Shown here one piece after another: positions 12,061-24,735 of a DNA stretch of 64,000 bases. Positions within the stretch are counted from its first letter, which is position 1. Every line of letters starts with the position of its first letter. A program made the position numbers and the translations under genes. The DNA comes from Sphagnum magellanicum (taxonomy: Eukaryota; Streptophyta; Sphagnopsida; Sphagnales; Sphagnaceae): contig CM038923.1 in assembly GCA_021904315.1 (NCBI GenBank), positions 9,926,038 through 9,990,037 of the forward strand, in the 5' to 3' direction. A model generated the notes under the pieces. The model made no database searches. It had not been told where the DNA came from and saw only the letters and a program-made list of their open reading frames with translations.

Positions 12061-13805
12061 CTACTTGCCAATTCTTAAATTTTCTAAAAATTGGTTAGAG
12101 AGCTTACCCCATAGTAGGTAGTATATATGGGGAGAATGGCAAGACCTTTGTGAGTCGGGTATTGATTTGTTAAAATCAAATAACCTTCTTGTATGATTAG
12201 AATCTTCATTCAAGTGGGTTCTCAAAACTTTCACCCTAAATCTGTTTGTTGCACTTTGCAACTTTCCATGTTATGATATAAACATCACAACCTACAAATG
12301 GCTTTTATTTGAAAATCGGCCACCTTTATGCATAACATGTAGGTATTAAAAGAAACCAAGTATAGTGATGATTGGGGGGTATTACTTTAACAGAGAAATT
12401 GGTAAAACATGAGTCATTTTTATTAAAAACAGTTTTGATATTGATAGCATGTGCGGTGCGAAATTAAAAAATAATTCAGCAAGACCTTGGTCTACCAGTT
12501 ATTGGGAAAAAAAAGAAGAAAGAACTAGCCGACACTAGTGTTGTGTGTGGGTATTGATTTTGAAGAGAACATACAATCCCAGGTATTATATTTTTTATAA
12601 CTTTGTTTATCCTTTTGGGTAAAGTTTTGAATTTTTAAAAAAAAGTCTGGAAGCTCCAAGTATGATTGAATTTTTTTTTCAACTCGTGATGGTTATTGAG
12701 TATAGAGTTTAGGATTGTTGAAGTGGACGTGGTTCAAGGTATGGTAATAAAACCTTCAAAGTGTGGGCATTTTAAAAAATAAGGTGCCTAAGATGATTAG
12801 GTATGGCCTTGCATTTTTTGCAAATGTCCCCTACCCATGGGTTTCACCACTTGGAAAGCACCAAACAAAGGTTATCGTGACTCTTAACATATGTAGATAA
12901 ACTTCTATCCAAATCCCATTTGAAATATGCATACACCTTCCTTTCATTTGCATTGACCAAATCATTAATGAAATCTCTTAACAATAGTCCTCATTTCATA
13001 AATAACTCAACAACTTAACTCTCAATCAAACATTGTTCAATTCTTTTTGGACTTGTAACAATAAAATAATTATTAGGAGTTCTAGTTGCAAATAATAGTA
13101 TTACGACTTAAGGTAATAGTATGGATAAAAATGGAGAATAAAATAATAAACTTCATAAGTCTTCCAATGAAAATCTTGTAACTAAAGGCATAAGGGTTAG
13201 TTATAAATAATTTTAATAACTATTTTGGGTTAGTAATAATGAGGAGTCAAGTATGTAAACTTGATCAAATCTTACACTCCAAATAATGTGAAATTGATTC
13301 ATAAAAGGATGAAAAGTTATGTGACACATAATGATTGACTTGATACATGAAGAATAAACTTAGATGAATGTGATTAACTATTCATTCATTTTTTTCGTTT
13401 TAGTATATAAGGAGTATTGATTGGAACTTTAGATTCATAATTTGCATTCAATAGTTTTATGTTCTTAGTTACTATTAAAACTTGTAAAAGTATCATATAT
13501 GAATAGGAAATCTTGAAGAAATAAAATGTGAAGACTATTGTGAACACCATTATGAAAACTTTATAATCTTTGATGAATGATCTCATAAAGAAATTTTTTT
13601 AAGTGTGTGTGGTGAACTCCTTCATAATATAATTCTCACATAAAGATTCGATTTTAGGTGTGTGGGTGATCCTATCCCAAACAAATGTAAAATCTTATGT
13701 TCAAAATCATGTGAATGACAAATATTGCAAGTGTTGTGTTGTAATATGTTTGATAATCTACTTATGTGCTAAAAGGGATTAATAAAAAAATTAACCCTCA
13801 TAATT
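12061..13805. other. No gene recognised
   Basis: AT-rich. Short frames only, without motifs. Confidence 0.5.
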
Positions 13806-13833
13806 CCCCCCGTCCCCCCCCCCCCCCCCCCCC
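13806..13833 (+). repeat. Poly(C) tract
   Basis: Six C, GT, then a run of 20 C at 13814-13833. The length is likely to be unreliable in an assembly. Confidence 0.9.
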
Positions 13834-15000
13834 AACTACAAACGCAACAATGTAAATAACACAAGTAATTTTCAAAATATCCCAAGACATGGGCAATTGA
13901 TGAAAACATATATTTTGGCTTACTTCGTTTCCATCTCCAATACATGACAAGTTTTGTGGACCACTTACTCCCACTTAGATACATGACAACACATCTTATC
14001 CTTTGGTCAACACCTAGTACTACATGGTTAATACATAGATCAACATAAAAAAATCCTATGACAATTCCTTTGAAAATTCCTTTTCATCCATCACACTATT
14101 AGATGAGAAAAAAAATTGTTAATGATTTTAATTTAGTTGATTTCCTATCAATTGCACAACCTTGGCTACTTTGTGTTCTCATTCCGACCCCAAGTGTTCT
14201 TGCCTTACTTGATTACACCTAGAGATTCTTATTTATGAATGCCAATTAAGGCATTTAACTCAAAGTACTATAGGTAGATCAAGAGGCCATAGGATAAGGA
14301 CTCAGGAGGTTCTTATGCCTACTTATAGGCATAAGTACCTTCCCATTCTTATGAAGCAAGCATAAAACGCCACCTCTTTTCTAAGAGGGATGGTTTGGAA
14401 CATAAGGTGCCCTCCAAAATACACTAGGAAATTTCTCTCAAGCTCGCTGCTGATTTCATAACCTTGCACTTTGCAGAGTTGATGAACTACACTTCCCTAC
14501 TAACCTTTGCAGCTTTGACACCGAATATATTATTTACAGAAATGCTGAAATTTTCCCAATTTTTTAAAAATAACAAAAAAATTGTTAAGGGAAACATTTC
14601 ATTTGTCAAGAATAATACTCTACTTCTCAAAATAAAAATTTCAAAATTGATTAATTAATTATTCTACACACATGTTGTCGAAGTTGCTCATGTCTCCTTC
14701 CCGTGTTAGGCACCTTCACCACCCACATTGCTTGTGGTCCCAAGTTCAACACTTTCAATTAGAGAAAAGCAAGCAAGCAACTCATGTGCATAAGTAATGG
14801 CTATGCTCCTTGTGTGCACAAGGTCCAAAGTTCAAAACCAGCAACAGATAAATTAGGAAATGTTTGAACATGAAGTTCCCAAAAAATGCTCACCCATCTC
14901 TCGGTGGTGAAGTTAACACCACTTGCCAAGCATTTCTCAAAATGTGCGACCCAATGAAAACTTCATGAGGTCAAGAAAAAAAAATTCATTGAAAATTTCA
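13834..15000. other. No gene; dispersed-repeat relic at 14.27-14.65 kb
   Basis: The segment 14,270-14,650 contains GTGCCCTCCAAAATACACT, related to 1,765-1,900. Around 14,825 the sequence AGTTCAAAACC looks like a pol III B box, but no A box at a suitable distance is convincing. Confidence 0.35.
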
Positions 15001-15008
15001 GCATTAAA

Positions 15009-15048
15009 AATAAATAAATAAATAAATAACTATATATATATATCATAT
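15009..15048 (+). repeat. (AAAT)n and (TA)n microsatellites
   Basis: AAATAAATAAATAAATAA followed by a TATATATATA run. Confidence 0.85.
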
Positions 15049-16300
15049 AATTTGTGCCAAAGTCATAAAGGAACTACAATATATTTTTACCCAAATTTGG
15101 AGATATTCAAAATATGAAAGTAGAGAATCTTAAGCACAGTGCTTCCATATTGTAAGCAATTGTGGTGAATTTTGGCAATTTTAAAATAAGAATTTATTGT
15201 TCGGTGATTTTGTTTTTCAAAAAAAAACAAAAAAACAAAATTTATGACAGAATCTTATTTTTCCAAAATATCTTCATAAAATGGTGAAAATTCACCACCA
15301 AAAAAAATCATTGGTTACATAACATGGTCATAGGGGCATTTAAGAGTTTCAAGAACCCCATTTTTCATACTCGACCTTCATCCTCATCCATAAACAAACA
15401 CAAGACCTCACTTTTCTAGTTGGATGTTGAAAGAAACTTGAAAACAATATTTCAAGACCAAGCCAAATTTGTAAAAATGGATAGGTAAAAGATGAGTCAG
15501 TACTTTTCTCTCTTTTTTTGGTGGCAAATTTTGGCCATTTTCCTAAAAATAATTTGGAAAAGGAATATAGTGTCAAAATTCCCTTTTAAAAAAAATTCCC
15601 CCTAAAATTTAATTTTTTCTATTTTTAAAATTGCAAGAAATCACCAATAAATAGGTAGCTGTAGACTAAACAGTCAAGACAGAGAGGGTTAGTGTTTTAA
15701 GTTTAAAGAGAAAATGCTTTGAGCCTTGGCAATACACTACTATCACAATAGCCCAAAATAGAACAACAATAACAACATAAGTGTATTATTATTCCCAAGG
15801 GTTTTTTTTTCCCCCCCCAATTTTGTGGTTTCCAAAGTTTGGTGAAATTTTCCTATTATTATAACTCTTTTATAACTAATCTCAAGTTTCAACACAAGCC
15901 AAAAAAATATCATATTTCAAATTTAATCCTCATATTAAAAATAAAATAGACCTATTACTATTATTACCTAGTGGTCAAGCCAAAATCCCTTAAGCTACCA
16001 TACTCTCTCTAATGAATCTAAACACAATATCCTTCCTTGCCTTGGTAGGCTTGCAAGGCCAACAAATGGCATCCAGAAGTCCCCCTTTCTGCTCTAGAGC
16101 TTTTGTTCTTTGTCACTCACAAGTTTCCAGAGATTGGAAAAGATGTCTTCTTACAAACATCTTTTTTCTTAAGAAGGCCTTTACAGATACATACATGGGT
16201 ATCAAGATTCTCTTCTGGATTAGATCTACCTTAGTGGAAAACAACAAGCCAAAGCAGAAGCCCATAAGCCCATGACACAAGCCCATGACACGAATGAATG
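15049..16300. other. No gene recognised
   Basis: AT-rich to 15,990, then more balanced. The 87-codon plus frame at 16012-16275 has no recognisable motif. Confidence 0.45.
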
Positions 16301-16308
16301 AATGAATT

Positions 16309-16366
16309 AAGTAAGTAAGAAGAAGAAGAAGAAGAAGATGATGATGATGATGATGATGAAGAATCT
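16309..16366 (+). repeat. (GAA)n(GAT)n trinucleotide microsatellite
   Basis: About six AGA/GAA units run directly into about seven GAT units. Both strands stay open here, giving Lys/Asp- or His/Leu-rich shadow frames. Confidence 0.9.
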
Positions 16367-16399
16367 GGAGGAGTTTCAGAGTTGCAGTCATGTGCTACC

Positions 16400-17760
16400 T
16401 TCTAGTGGAGTTGCACACTTGCCTTTGTTTATAATTTGTCATATGTCATTGGAATTTGTGTGTCATTTGCTTTGATGTGAATTGGCTATTAGAAAACCTG
16501 AGAATCTGCAGCCCACCACAATTCTGTATAGGAGAAGAGAAGAAGGTGGGGTAAGCTGGGCCCTTGTACCCCCCTCCCCCCCCCAACAGCTTCCTTGTTT
16601 CGAGGTGCCTAGGCATGAGGGTGGTAGCCTGAGTGATGATGGGCATCCAAATACAAAAGCCAAGGGCCCTACCCTTCTCTTCTCTGGTGTAATAACCTGC
16701 CCACATTTTCAGTTCACAGGAATGTAGTCGTGCACTTCCTTCCACCACAGAAGATTTCTCCCATTTTTGTAATTAGATCCTAGAAGATTTGTCACTGAGT
16801 TCTTGCACCTCATAATGGTTGTCTACATTGCACACTACAAAAAGTAATGCAGGTTTTTGCAACGACTATAAACCCATTTTCTGCTCACGACTATTGAGAA
16901 TAACTCCTGGAAACATGCAGATGTACATAAAATACAATTTTCAAAAACGGACAAAGAACAATGCAACCAACATCAAATCCAAAATTCGTATTAGAGTAAG
17001 TATGTTGACCACATGTTCAACTTGGTACTAGTCAGGAGGTTCTCCGACCAGGTCCAGGCTAGTATTATCTAGGGTCAATTCCAGCTTTAAATCTTCTGAA
17101 CTCAATCTCTCATTCTGAAAACCTACTTACAGATCACTGGGTGATTATTATTATTATATACCTGCAGACTTAAGCCTGCTGGGACCACTGAAAACAAGAG
17201 TATGGCAAACAAACAAGATCAACCCATTCAGTGCCATCCGGAGATTAATATTGCTTATTCATACTTGAGAACTCACTGTACATTGAGGGACTGAAGAGCC
17301 TGCATGTGCGATATATGCTGTCAAGCCCTTTCAAATCCCGCCAGTGAGAGAAATAGAAGGGGCCCATTTGAAAGTATGGGAGGGGGGATGAGTTGGGTAC
17401 GATGAATTTTGCAGTGTTAGGCTATACGTAGCCAAGGGTGTAATTGGGGACCACTTGAAAGCTCACCACCCAACAAACACAGTGCAGAATCCAGATTGTC
17501 TGTGTCTACTTACCATTTTAATCTCTAGGTGTTGGCTGGAAAAATAGTTCATCTGATTGACCCCACTCCCATGCTGTGTACATACCGTTGTTCCATACCT
17601 GCATCTGACATCATTTCAGCATTCTTCACTTTGGCCCCATCCTGACTCAAGAATTTGATCCTGTGACAGAAGTATTGAAATGATTTCCACCATTGTAGAT
17701 CATTCAAGTGTGTGTGGGGTTTGTAGTTTGTACTTCCAGTGTTGGCAAGTTCCAGTTTAG
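16400..17760. other. Unidentified GC-balanced segment
   Basis: A C-rich run lies at about 16,568-16,584. The frames at 16,446-16,748 on both strands are shadows of one another and carry no domain. I see no splice-supported gene. Confidence 0.35.
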
Positions 17761-17776
17761 AGTGTTAAACCTTTGT

Positions 17777-18130
17777 TCAGGTTTTTCTGACATGGACCTG
17801 AATCGACATCCTTTTCCATGTAATTCGACACAAGAATTGGATTGTGGAGTTTAACTTTTTGCAAGAAATGTTAAACTTGGGGGGTTTAGGTTTAGGTTCC
17901 TATGACATGAACCTGAACCAGCATCCTTTCTGCAGAATTGGCACAACAATCGGAACTATGGAATTAGCCTTTTGCTAAAATTAGAATCAAAGGTGAAACT
18001 TTCAAAAGAAAGTATAGAACACGGGTTCAGGTTCTTTGCCCATGTTTTTTCAGATGCAATTTGAACTTTTTTTTTGAAAAGTTGGCAACTAAACTTGATG
18101 GGTAATCGATCACTTTTGATCAGTTGCAGT
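17777..18130 (+). repeat. ~115-bp tandem duplication, degenerate
   Basis: The block TGACATGGACCTGAATC...CATCCTTT near 17,790 recurs near 17,905 as TGACATGAACCTGAACC...CATCCTTT. A weaker third unit follows around 18,020 (GGTTCAGGTTCTTTGCCCATG). Confidence 0.6.
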
Positions 18131-18309
18131 AGAACTATAAAATTCTGAGTTTCAATTTGTTGTTAAACTTCGTACTTATACAATATCTAGTCTTGAGGAA
18201 TGTATAGTGTGTACATGAAACTAGACCCAATCTTCAAACCGGGCTTGAAAGGTTCTTGAATTTGAAAATTTGTGCCAAAACTGGAACAATAAGGCTTAAG
18301 GAATCAAAC

Positions 18310-18804
18310 TCAAACTAGTAGTGATGTCAAAACATCAGCCATCTCACCTGAAATCACCAACTCCATAAGCATCAGAGCTTGATAGGCTCCAAGAATTGCA
18401 GATTGATGGGTGTACATAACCAAGCAAGTCAAGTGAATCTCTTCTTCTTGTTTGTGGGTGGGGTGACCAGCAATTTTATGATCTGCCTGAGCATCATCAT
18501 GGCTAGTTAGTTGTTGAGCCCTCCTGAAGAATTGAATGCCCCACAAGATGAAGATTATGTCCCTGCTGCCATCACATCTTTTTACTAAACAATTAATCAA
18601 TTGCATGCATGCCCACATGACCAAAAAAAAATTCAGCTCAATCAAGATTGATTGCACCTTGATCAGACAGACAAACCTGAACATTTGTGTCTTAAAACTG
18701 CTCATACTGCAAACAATAACCAGGCTCCAATGCACCTGTCTCTGGAATCCAGAATAGCAGCTTGCCAACTGTGGGTTCATTCTTGCAGAAAGATGTGGAC
18801 CCAT
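18310..18804 (-). other. Unrecognised 164-codon open frame
   Basis: The longest frame in this stretch, minus strand, ATG at 18804. It has a hydrophobic middle and a His/Asp/Glu-containing segment (SHDDAQADHKIAGHPTHKQE), but matches no family I know. An overlapping 80-codon minus frame (18692-18934) and two plus frames share the region. It could be a decayed exon or chance; no splice sites support it. Confidence 0.15.
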
Positions 18805-18934
18805 TTCTCAATTGGGTGGGTTGGGACAGCGTAAGATTGATTTGATCCAGTTGCCACTTGAGCTTGTCATGGATTTTGTAGTGAAAATGTCTTTGCACAA
18901 ACAAATGAAAGGTTTTTTTCGCCTGATGTTGCAA

Positions 18935-19800
18935 TTGCTTTCTTTTTTAGGGTTTGGGATCTAACTCAAGTGAAGTACATTTGAGCACATATTGACAGGA
19001 ATATGTATATCCACCTTTCTAAGAAAACACTCAGATCCTGTTTACCTTTGATTATTTTTGGGTGTATTTCTCCAATTTGGTTTGCAATCTGGTCAATATC
19101 TTCCATCCTTTTCTGCGTCCCATGAACCTTCAAACCTTCGCCAATTCAGTACTCCTATTATATATACATATATCTTTATGACTTTCCATCTCTGTTGTAT
19201 ACATTTGCTTCTTCTTTCTCAACTTGGGATTTTGAAACATGTTGAATTTTGTTTTCTTTAAAGTTTTCACCTTTTTCCATGATAATGAAGTGACATTAAA
19301 TCTTGATAGCTAAATGCATGGCAATTAGATCATGAGTGAGTACCATGAGTAGATCTCAAGTTGCAAGCATGTTTCTTACCAATATTCCTACTTATGCCAC
19401 AATGCCCAACTTAGCATCAAATGTGTCATATTTGCACGCCTGATTTCTAATTTGGACAATATTGAGCGGATATATCCAGAAAGGCTTTGGTTATTAGGAT
19501 CTAGAAACAACATCAGAACCCTACATTTAGATAGCAAATATCATCATGCATCTTGAATCTCGATACATGTTGAAATATGTTCACAATGTGAGCTCTAGAC
19601 CACTTTTTGTCAATTGAATGATGAGTTGACATTGATAGTAAATGAAATAAATATTACATGAAAGAGGAAAGCATGCAAAGCTCATGGGTAGATCCCAAAT
19701 AATTGTGCCTAGACCCAATCACCTAGGGTAATACAACAATCAAACATAAACCAAACATTGATCTATTGAGGAGTCTTTCCTCCATTACAACCCAAGTGCC
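18935..19800. other. No gene recognised
   Basis: AT-rich, short frames only. Confidence 0.45.
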
Positions 19801-19818
19801 ATGTATTGGGGGGCACGG

Positions 19819-19845
19819 GTGGGTGGGTGGGTGGGTGGGTGGGGA
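19819..19845 (+). repeat. (GGGT)6 microsatellite, potential G-quadruplex
   Basis: Six consecutive GGGT units (CGGGTGGGTGGGTGGGTGGG and on) meet the simple pattern of four G3 runs with 1-nt loops. Confidence 0.9.
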
Positions 19846-20079
19846 TGTATTTGGAAGGGTTGGGTATGATTGGCCCACCCATGCAAGATGTGTGGTGCTA
19901 CAAAGTATAGAATCCTTATTGTGCATTTGTATTCCATCAATGCCATTTCTCAATGTCTTCATCTTCATTCATCTAATGGGCAACCCAACACTATTGGGCA
20001 CACAACCATTTTTTCAGTTGTAATCATTGGAGGTATCATTGAATAGGAAGACAATGATGATTTAGAATTCATCACCCAC

Positions 20080-20112
20080 CACTACTACAAGAAGCGCTTA
20101 ACAACACTTGGG
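20080..20112 (+). mobile_element. CACTA-type terminus candidate
   Basis: CACTACTACAAGAAGCGCTT begins at 20080. This resembles the conserved terminal inverted repeat of plant CACTA (En/Spm-like) transposons. I did not find a matching inverted end, so the other end may be lost. Confidence 0.3.
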
Positions 20113-20665
20113 TGGAGGTTGTTGATAAACCTCAAAAGGTTTAAATGTCAAGGCAAACTATATCGGTCCTTGATTCAAGTATTTTTATCTTTCTCCAACA
20201 TTTGGGGGTTAATTATTATTCTTTGTTGTTCTAAAGGTGCATTATTTTACTAAAAGATATGTTGTAAGCATTTGAAAATGGAGTTGAGATGAACAAGAAA
20301 TGAATGGTCAAAGTTGACCATCCAATATAACTTTAATCAAAATCATAGAAATTCAACTATTTTTGGCAAAATTGTTTGGGACCATTTCTAGCTTGTACTA
20401 TGTTTTGGGCACATTGTACGAAGTCACTCCTCTCCCACATTCCTTTGTTTTGTAGCATGGGTAGACAACAAATTTTCAAAGTTGGAGTTGTTAAACAATC
20501 CCAACATTGAAAAAAATTGCCAACCTAGGTTGAGAAATTTGAATGGGACACTACAAGGGTAAAAAAGATAGAATGACATGTCCTAGGAGGTGTCAAGTTT
20601 TAGCCTAAGATATTGTAGGTAGGAGAAATGGTGCAACAACAAATCATTTTGGTATGGGTATGTTG

Positions 20666-21489
20666 AAGGGTGAAAGCACACTACACCCCCCAAAAATTGT
20701 AATCACAAAAATAGAAATTTTACACTTGATTTCTTTTTGTATGTGTGGACATCACATCTTGGATTTTTATTTTTTTCATATCAAATATATTGCATTAACT
20801 TTAGACTTAAACTAACTTTTTTTTAAAAATTCCAACAAACATTTACAAACTTGAACATATGAAATATATTTGTGTTAAAAAAATACACTTCATAGAATAT
20901 GAAAAATTACAAATATATTTCAAAAATAAGATTATGGGTGGAGTTTTGTAATGAATTTTTTTGTGATGAATGATATTGATGTACATCAACGAAATTTAAG
21001 ACCATTTAAAAGTTTACAATTTTTGGTTGAAAATCCATTGCAAAAAAATATTTTTCTGCACTTCTTAAGCAATAAATACATAATAAGCTCTTACTTTTAG
21101 GGAAAAGTCATTACCTCAAAGAAAAAAGAGAAGATTTTATGGGTGGGCATTGTATTTTTTTTCATTTTTTTTTGGTTTGGTAATGTGTCATGAACCACAA
21201 ACATGAAGCCCTATGGTCGTTGAAAAGATGTACATTATATACTTTATGCACATTGATTTTATCCAATTTTCTTCATCTAACCATTGGATCAAGCTTAATT
21301 TTGATTCAAAATGAACTTTGAATTCCAAAATATTGTCATGCACATTCTAAAGTTATTTTCTTATGTTTAGGGTTTTTTAAAAATGTTATCAAGATTTCAG
21401 TTTATTGCACACCTATTATACTTGTTATACATCATTTTTTTGGGTGAAAAGTGGTGAAAAATGACTCACCCGTAATGTGTTTTCACCTT
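20666..21489. mobile_element. TIR element with GGTGAAARCACAYTA ends, copy A
   Basis: Left end AAGGGTGAAAGCACACTAC at 20666; right end, read inward on the minus strand, AAGGTGAAAACACATTAC from 21489. The interior is AT-rich and non-coding, about 824 bp in all. The ends match those of the elements at 22,122, 24,736 and 61,137, but the interior is harder to align, so it is a more distant family member. Confidence 0.5.
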
Positions 21490-22121
21490 AAAGCTCCTTC
21501 TTTTTAATGATGTTCCCTTCACATGTGATTTTTGCGCACACTTCAAGCATTCAGTTCTTTTCGGTCAATCAAAAATTCAAAATGTTCTAACTATTTCAAT
21601 AATTAAAACCCAGCCATTACTAATTTTGACTAACTTTTCTTTACTATTTTCATGAACAATTTATGAAAAACACATGAGTGCTATAATTAATTGCAAAACT
21701 ATGGCAACAATGTGGCATCAATTGATTACTATGCATGAGCAAAATGCCATAAAAACAAATATATCATGCAACAATGATTATTTGAATTCCAAATTTAACA
21801 TGGTTAATACATGTGTTCATTTATTGCTTTGAATGGAACTATGGTTGTTCAACTCAAAAATATGGGTGAACCAACCATTGAGAATTTTGTGGTCATTAAA
21901 GTTTATGTAACTACCAATAGGTTATCAACATGTGATATTTGCTTGGGACAACAATCTAGAAACCATGAAAACTTGTGATTTCATGTGATTGTTGAAAGAT
22001 TTTCATTGACCAAGATATTGGTGGCAGGGTTTTTTTATTCCTTAAGAGGAGGAAATTTTGACATGTCCAGTGCAAAGGTGAAAAAAAAGAAGGTAGAAAA
22101 AGATTGTGAAACTTGAAAAGA
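21490..22121. other. No gene recognised
   Basis: AT-rich spacer between two TIR elements. Confidence 0.4.
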
Positions 22122-22943
22122 AAGATGACAACACACTATGGAGAAAGGGGGGGGGGGGGGGGGGTGGGGGGAAATGTTGTCACATCATATTGTTTTCAAG
22201 GGTACCCATGTTTGAACTTCAACCATGTCGTTATTAAAAAAGGTCTTCACAATGTTTTTGCATATATAGTAAATCAAAACACAAAAAATTCAACTACCAA
22301 AAAAACTACATTTTTTATTTCATATGATGTGATCTTAGAATATATTTGTGCAAAAAAATGTATATCATATTTTTTTTAAAATATAAATATATTTTTTAAA
22401 TGATTGAAATGAATTTTAATCTTTTGAAAAATTTGTAGTATCTAAACATTGTGATTCCATGTGATTGGAATAGGTTTGTGAACCATGTGAAGAATTTGAT
22501 GATTATTATGTCACAAATGGGTTATCTTTTAAGGTGATGACCATAAATATGGGGTAAACTAAAATTTTGACAAATAATCACTTTTAAATGGAAGATGATA
22601 AGAAATATGATGTGGGCCATTTTTTAAAATGTCATTTCAATTTTTTTCTAATTGATTGTTTCAAACCAAAAATTAAAGTTGTCTAAAACAAGAAAAAAGT
22701 TTTATTATATTATGTATACCATAAATATATTCTTTGAATTAAAATTTAAAATTTTATTTCCTTTTTTAAATTATATTAAATAACATTAACTTTGTGAAAA
22801 TAAAATATAAAACTGAAAGACCAAAAAGAAAATCCAAAATTAAATGTAACACATTTTGGAGGTGTATTTTTTTATACATGTTGTGAAAGTGCCTAAATCC
22901 CCCCCTCCTCCCCACCTACAACCCCCTTGTGTGTTTTCACCCA
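22122..22943. mobile_element. TIR element, copy B, carrying a poly(G) expansion
   Basis: The left end (about GATGACAACACACTATGG) and the following AATGTTGTCACA...TTCAA...ATTAAAAAAGGT block align with the minus strand of the 61,137-61,758 element. The right end is GTGTGTTTTCACCC at 22,930-22,943 preceded by C-rich sequence. A G18-T-G6 tract at 22,147-22,171 sits just inside the left end. Non-coding, so a non-autonomous element. Confidence 0.6.
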
Positions 22944-23029
22944 AAATAACATTGTAACTCATGGCAATTATCACTATGAAAAGGGGAACTTAGAGTGAGA
23001 ATGCAAAAAGAAGAAAGAAGATTAATTTG

Positions 23030-24070
23030 TTAATGTTAATGTTGTAGAAGTGGAAAGTATTTGGTTAGTATATAATTTTTGGCTAATGCAAGTAATGAAG
23101 GATTGCATATTTCAAAAATTTGGTATGCTAACACAAAAGTCACAAAACATATGATAGACTAGAAGGGTTTGTTTGCTAACTTGAGAATATATAATTGAAC
23201 TATAACTTAAATCTTAACCTTGATGACCATTGTTAATAACCAATAGTCATGGGTTCATGGTGTTGGCACTATTAACATAGTGTGCTTGGTCAATGGACAA
23301 TGGTAGAAACATACAATGGGAGAAGTTTTGTGCATTCCTTTGCTCAAAAAGAACTTATTCTCAATAGGGCAAATTGTGGACAAATGAAAATCACAACTAC
23401 TTTACTAAAATAAACAATTTATTTCTTCACTACATAAAAAATAAAATGAAAGGGTCATTGTGAGTAGGGTGAGCATAGGAAAACTCTATAGATTACAATT
23501 AAAAATAGTCACATCAAAACATGGGTTAATACATGAGAATTGATCAACAATCATTAAGAGCATTGCATTCTTTGGTGTTTCATCTAGTGAAAATAACCTC
23601 AAGATTTGCCATGAAGTTTACTTTTGGGCATATTCATCCAAAGATGATCTTGAAGATGTCAAAGGAGCATATGGTGATAAACATAAAACTTAGTGAAAAT
23701 AAGCAAATTGCCAAGTTGTGTGAGGGTTGTTTATGGGAAGAGTCACTAGCTCCCTTTTTCGACTAATAACAAAACAACCAAACTAAAGAAAGTAGGAGAG
23801 TTCTTCCTTTGCAATGTTTGTGGCCCATGAATCATCATTAGGAGGTGCAAGGTAGTTTGTGTTATTCATTGATGACTATTACATATTTAAACTTGTTTAT
23901 TACATAAAGACTAGGTTGAAATGTTTGAATGCTTAAAAAATTTAATCAAGGCAAAAAAAAATGTTATGGCCGGTGAAATTTAATAGTGACAATGGCAACA
24001 AGTACGTAAAGCATTACTTGGAGATCATTTTGTAAAGCTCCACAAGCTTATCAAAGTTGTAGCTTTTTTT
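23030..24070 (+). pseudogene. Ty1/Copia pol fossil (protease to integrase)
   Basis: Plus-strand frames joined across stops and shifts give, in Copia order: a protease-edge-like ANT...KHMID (about 23,130), GTINIVCLVNGQW and LKKNLFSIGQIVDK (about 23,265-23,375), a GAG-pre-integrase segment with GHIHPKMILKMSKEH and CEGC (open frame 23533-23766), then integrase-core pieces FVLFIDDY (about 23,857) and SDNGNKYV (about 23,985). An intact element would integrate retrotranscribed DNA. This one has many stops, no reverse transcriptase and no LTRs that I could see. Confidence 0.75.
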
Positions 24071-24735
24071 ACAAATGGATCTATTACTTCAATTCAAGAA
24101 CACTAAATGTTCATGCATACTAGTTATTACATTTCATATAATCAAATTGACTAGGTATTTCATGAGTAGAGTGTTGTAGGTAGTAGTAATTAGATTAGTT
24201 AAATTGATTTATCCAATACCTATATCCAAGTTTAGGTATCACAACATACAAAGGTTAATGTGCACATGCACATCACTAAAGTGTCATTGTTACTATTGGA
24301 GCAAATTGAACTTGGCATAAGTTTTGGTTTTGGTAGTTCTATAAATATGAAGTTCTATGTTAAGCAATATTTAGCATATCACCCAAAAGAACAATATATA
24401 TTTGTATCTTATTTTCTTTGTTTTTCTTGCATTGCACATCTTTCAACATTGTATTGTTTCATAAAAACATTCAATAAAGTACTTTATTCTTCTTTCTCTT
24501 GTTTTCTTGATCTTTGCATGTATGTTAAAGAAATTTCTACAATGAAATCTTGTTTGTTGTTATCCATGAATTGTCATATATTCTTATGGCTATTCAAAAA
24601 CTCATGCATAAGATCTACTTTCCAAATTGAGGTAAATATCTTGCAACACATTCACAACAAAACAAATGAAACAATGCGCATTATAATTTTGAATCTTATA
24701 GATTGGGGCATTGTCACCAAAGTTTCAAGCACACA
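24071..24735. other. No gene; long frame without motif
   Basis: The 166-codon plus frame 24260-24760 is Leu/Phe/Ser/Cys-rich, runs into the left end of the next TIR element and has no known domain. I consider it accidental. Confidence 0.35.

Noticed and set aside
14690-14850. Second SINE around AGTTCAAAACC
   Set aside because: A B-box-like word is present but no A box at a valid distance was found.
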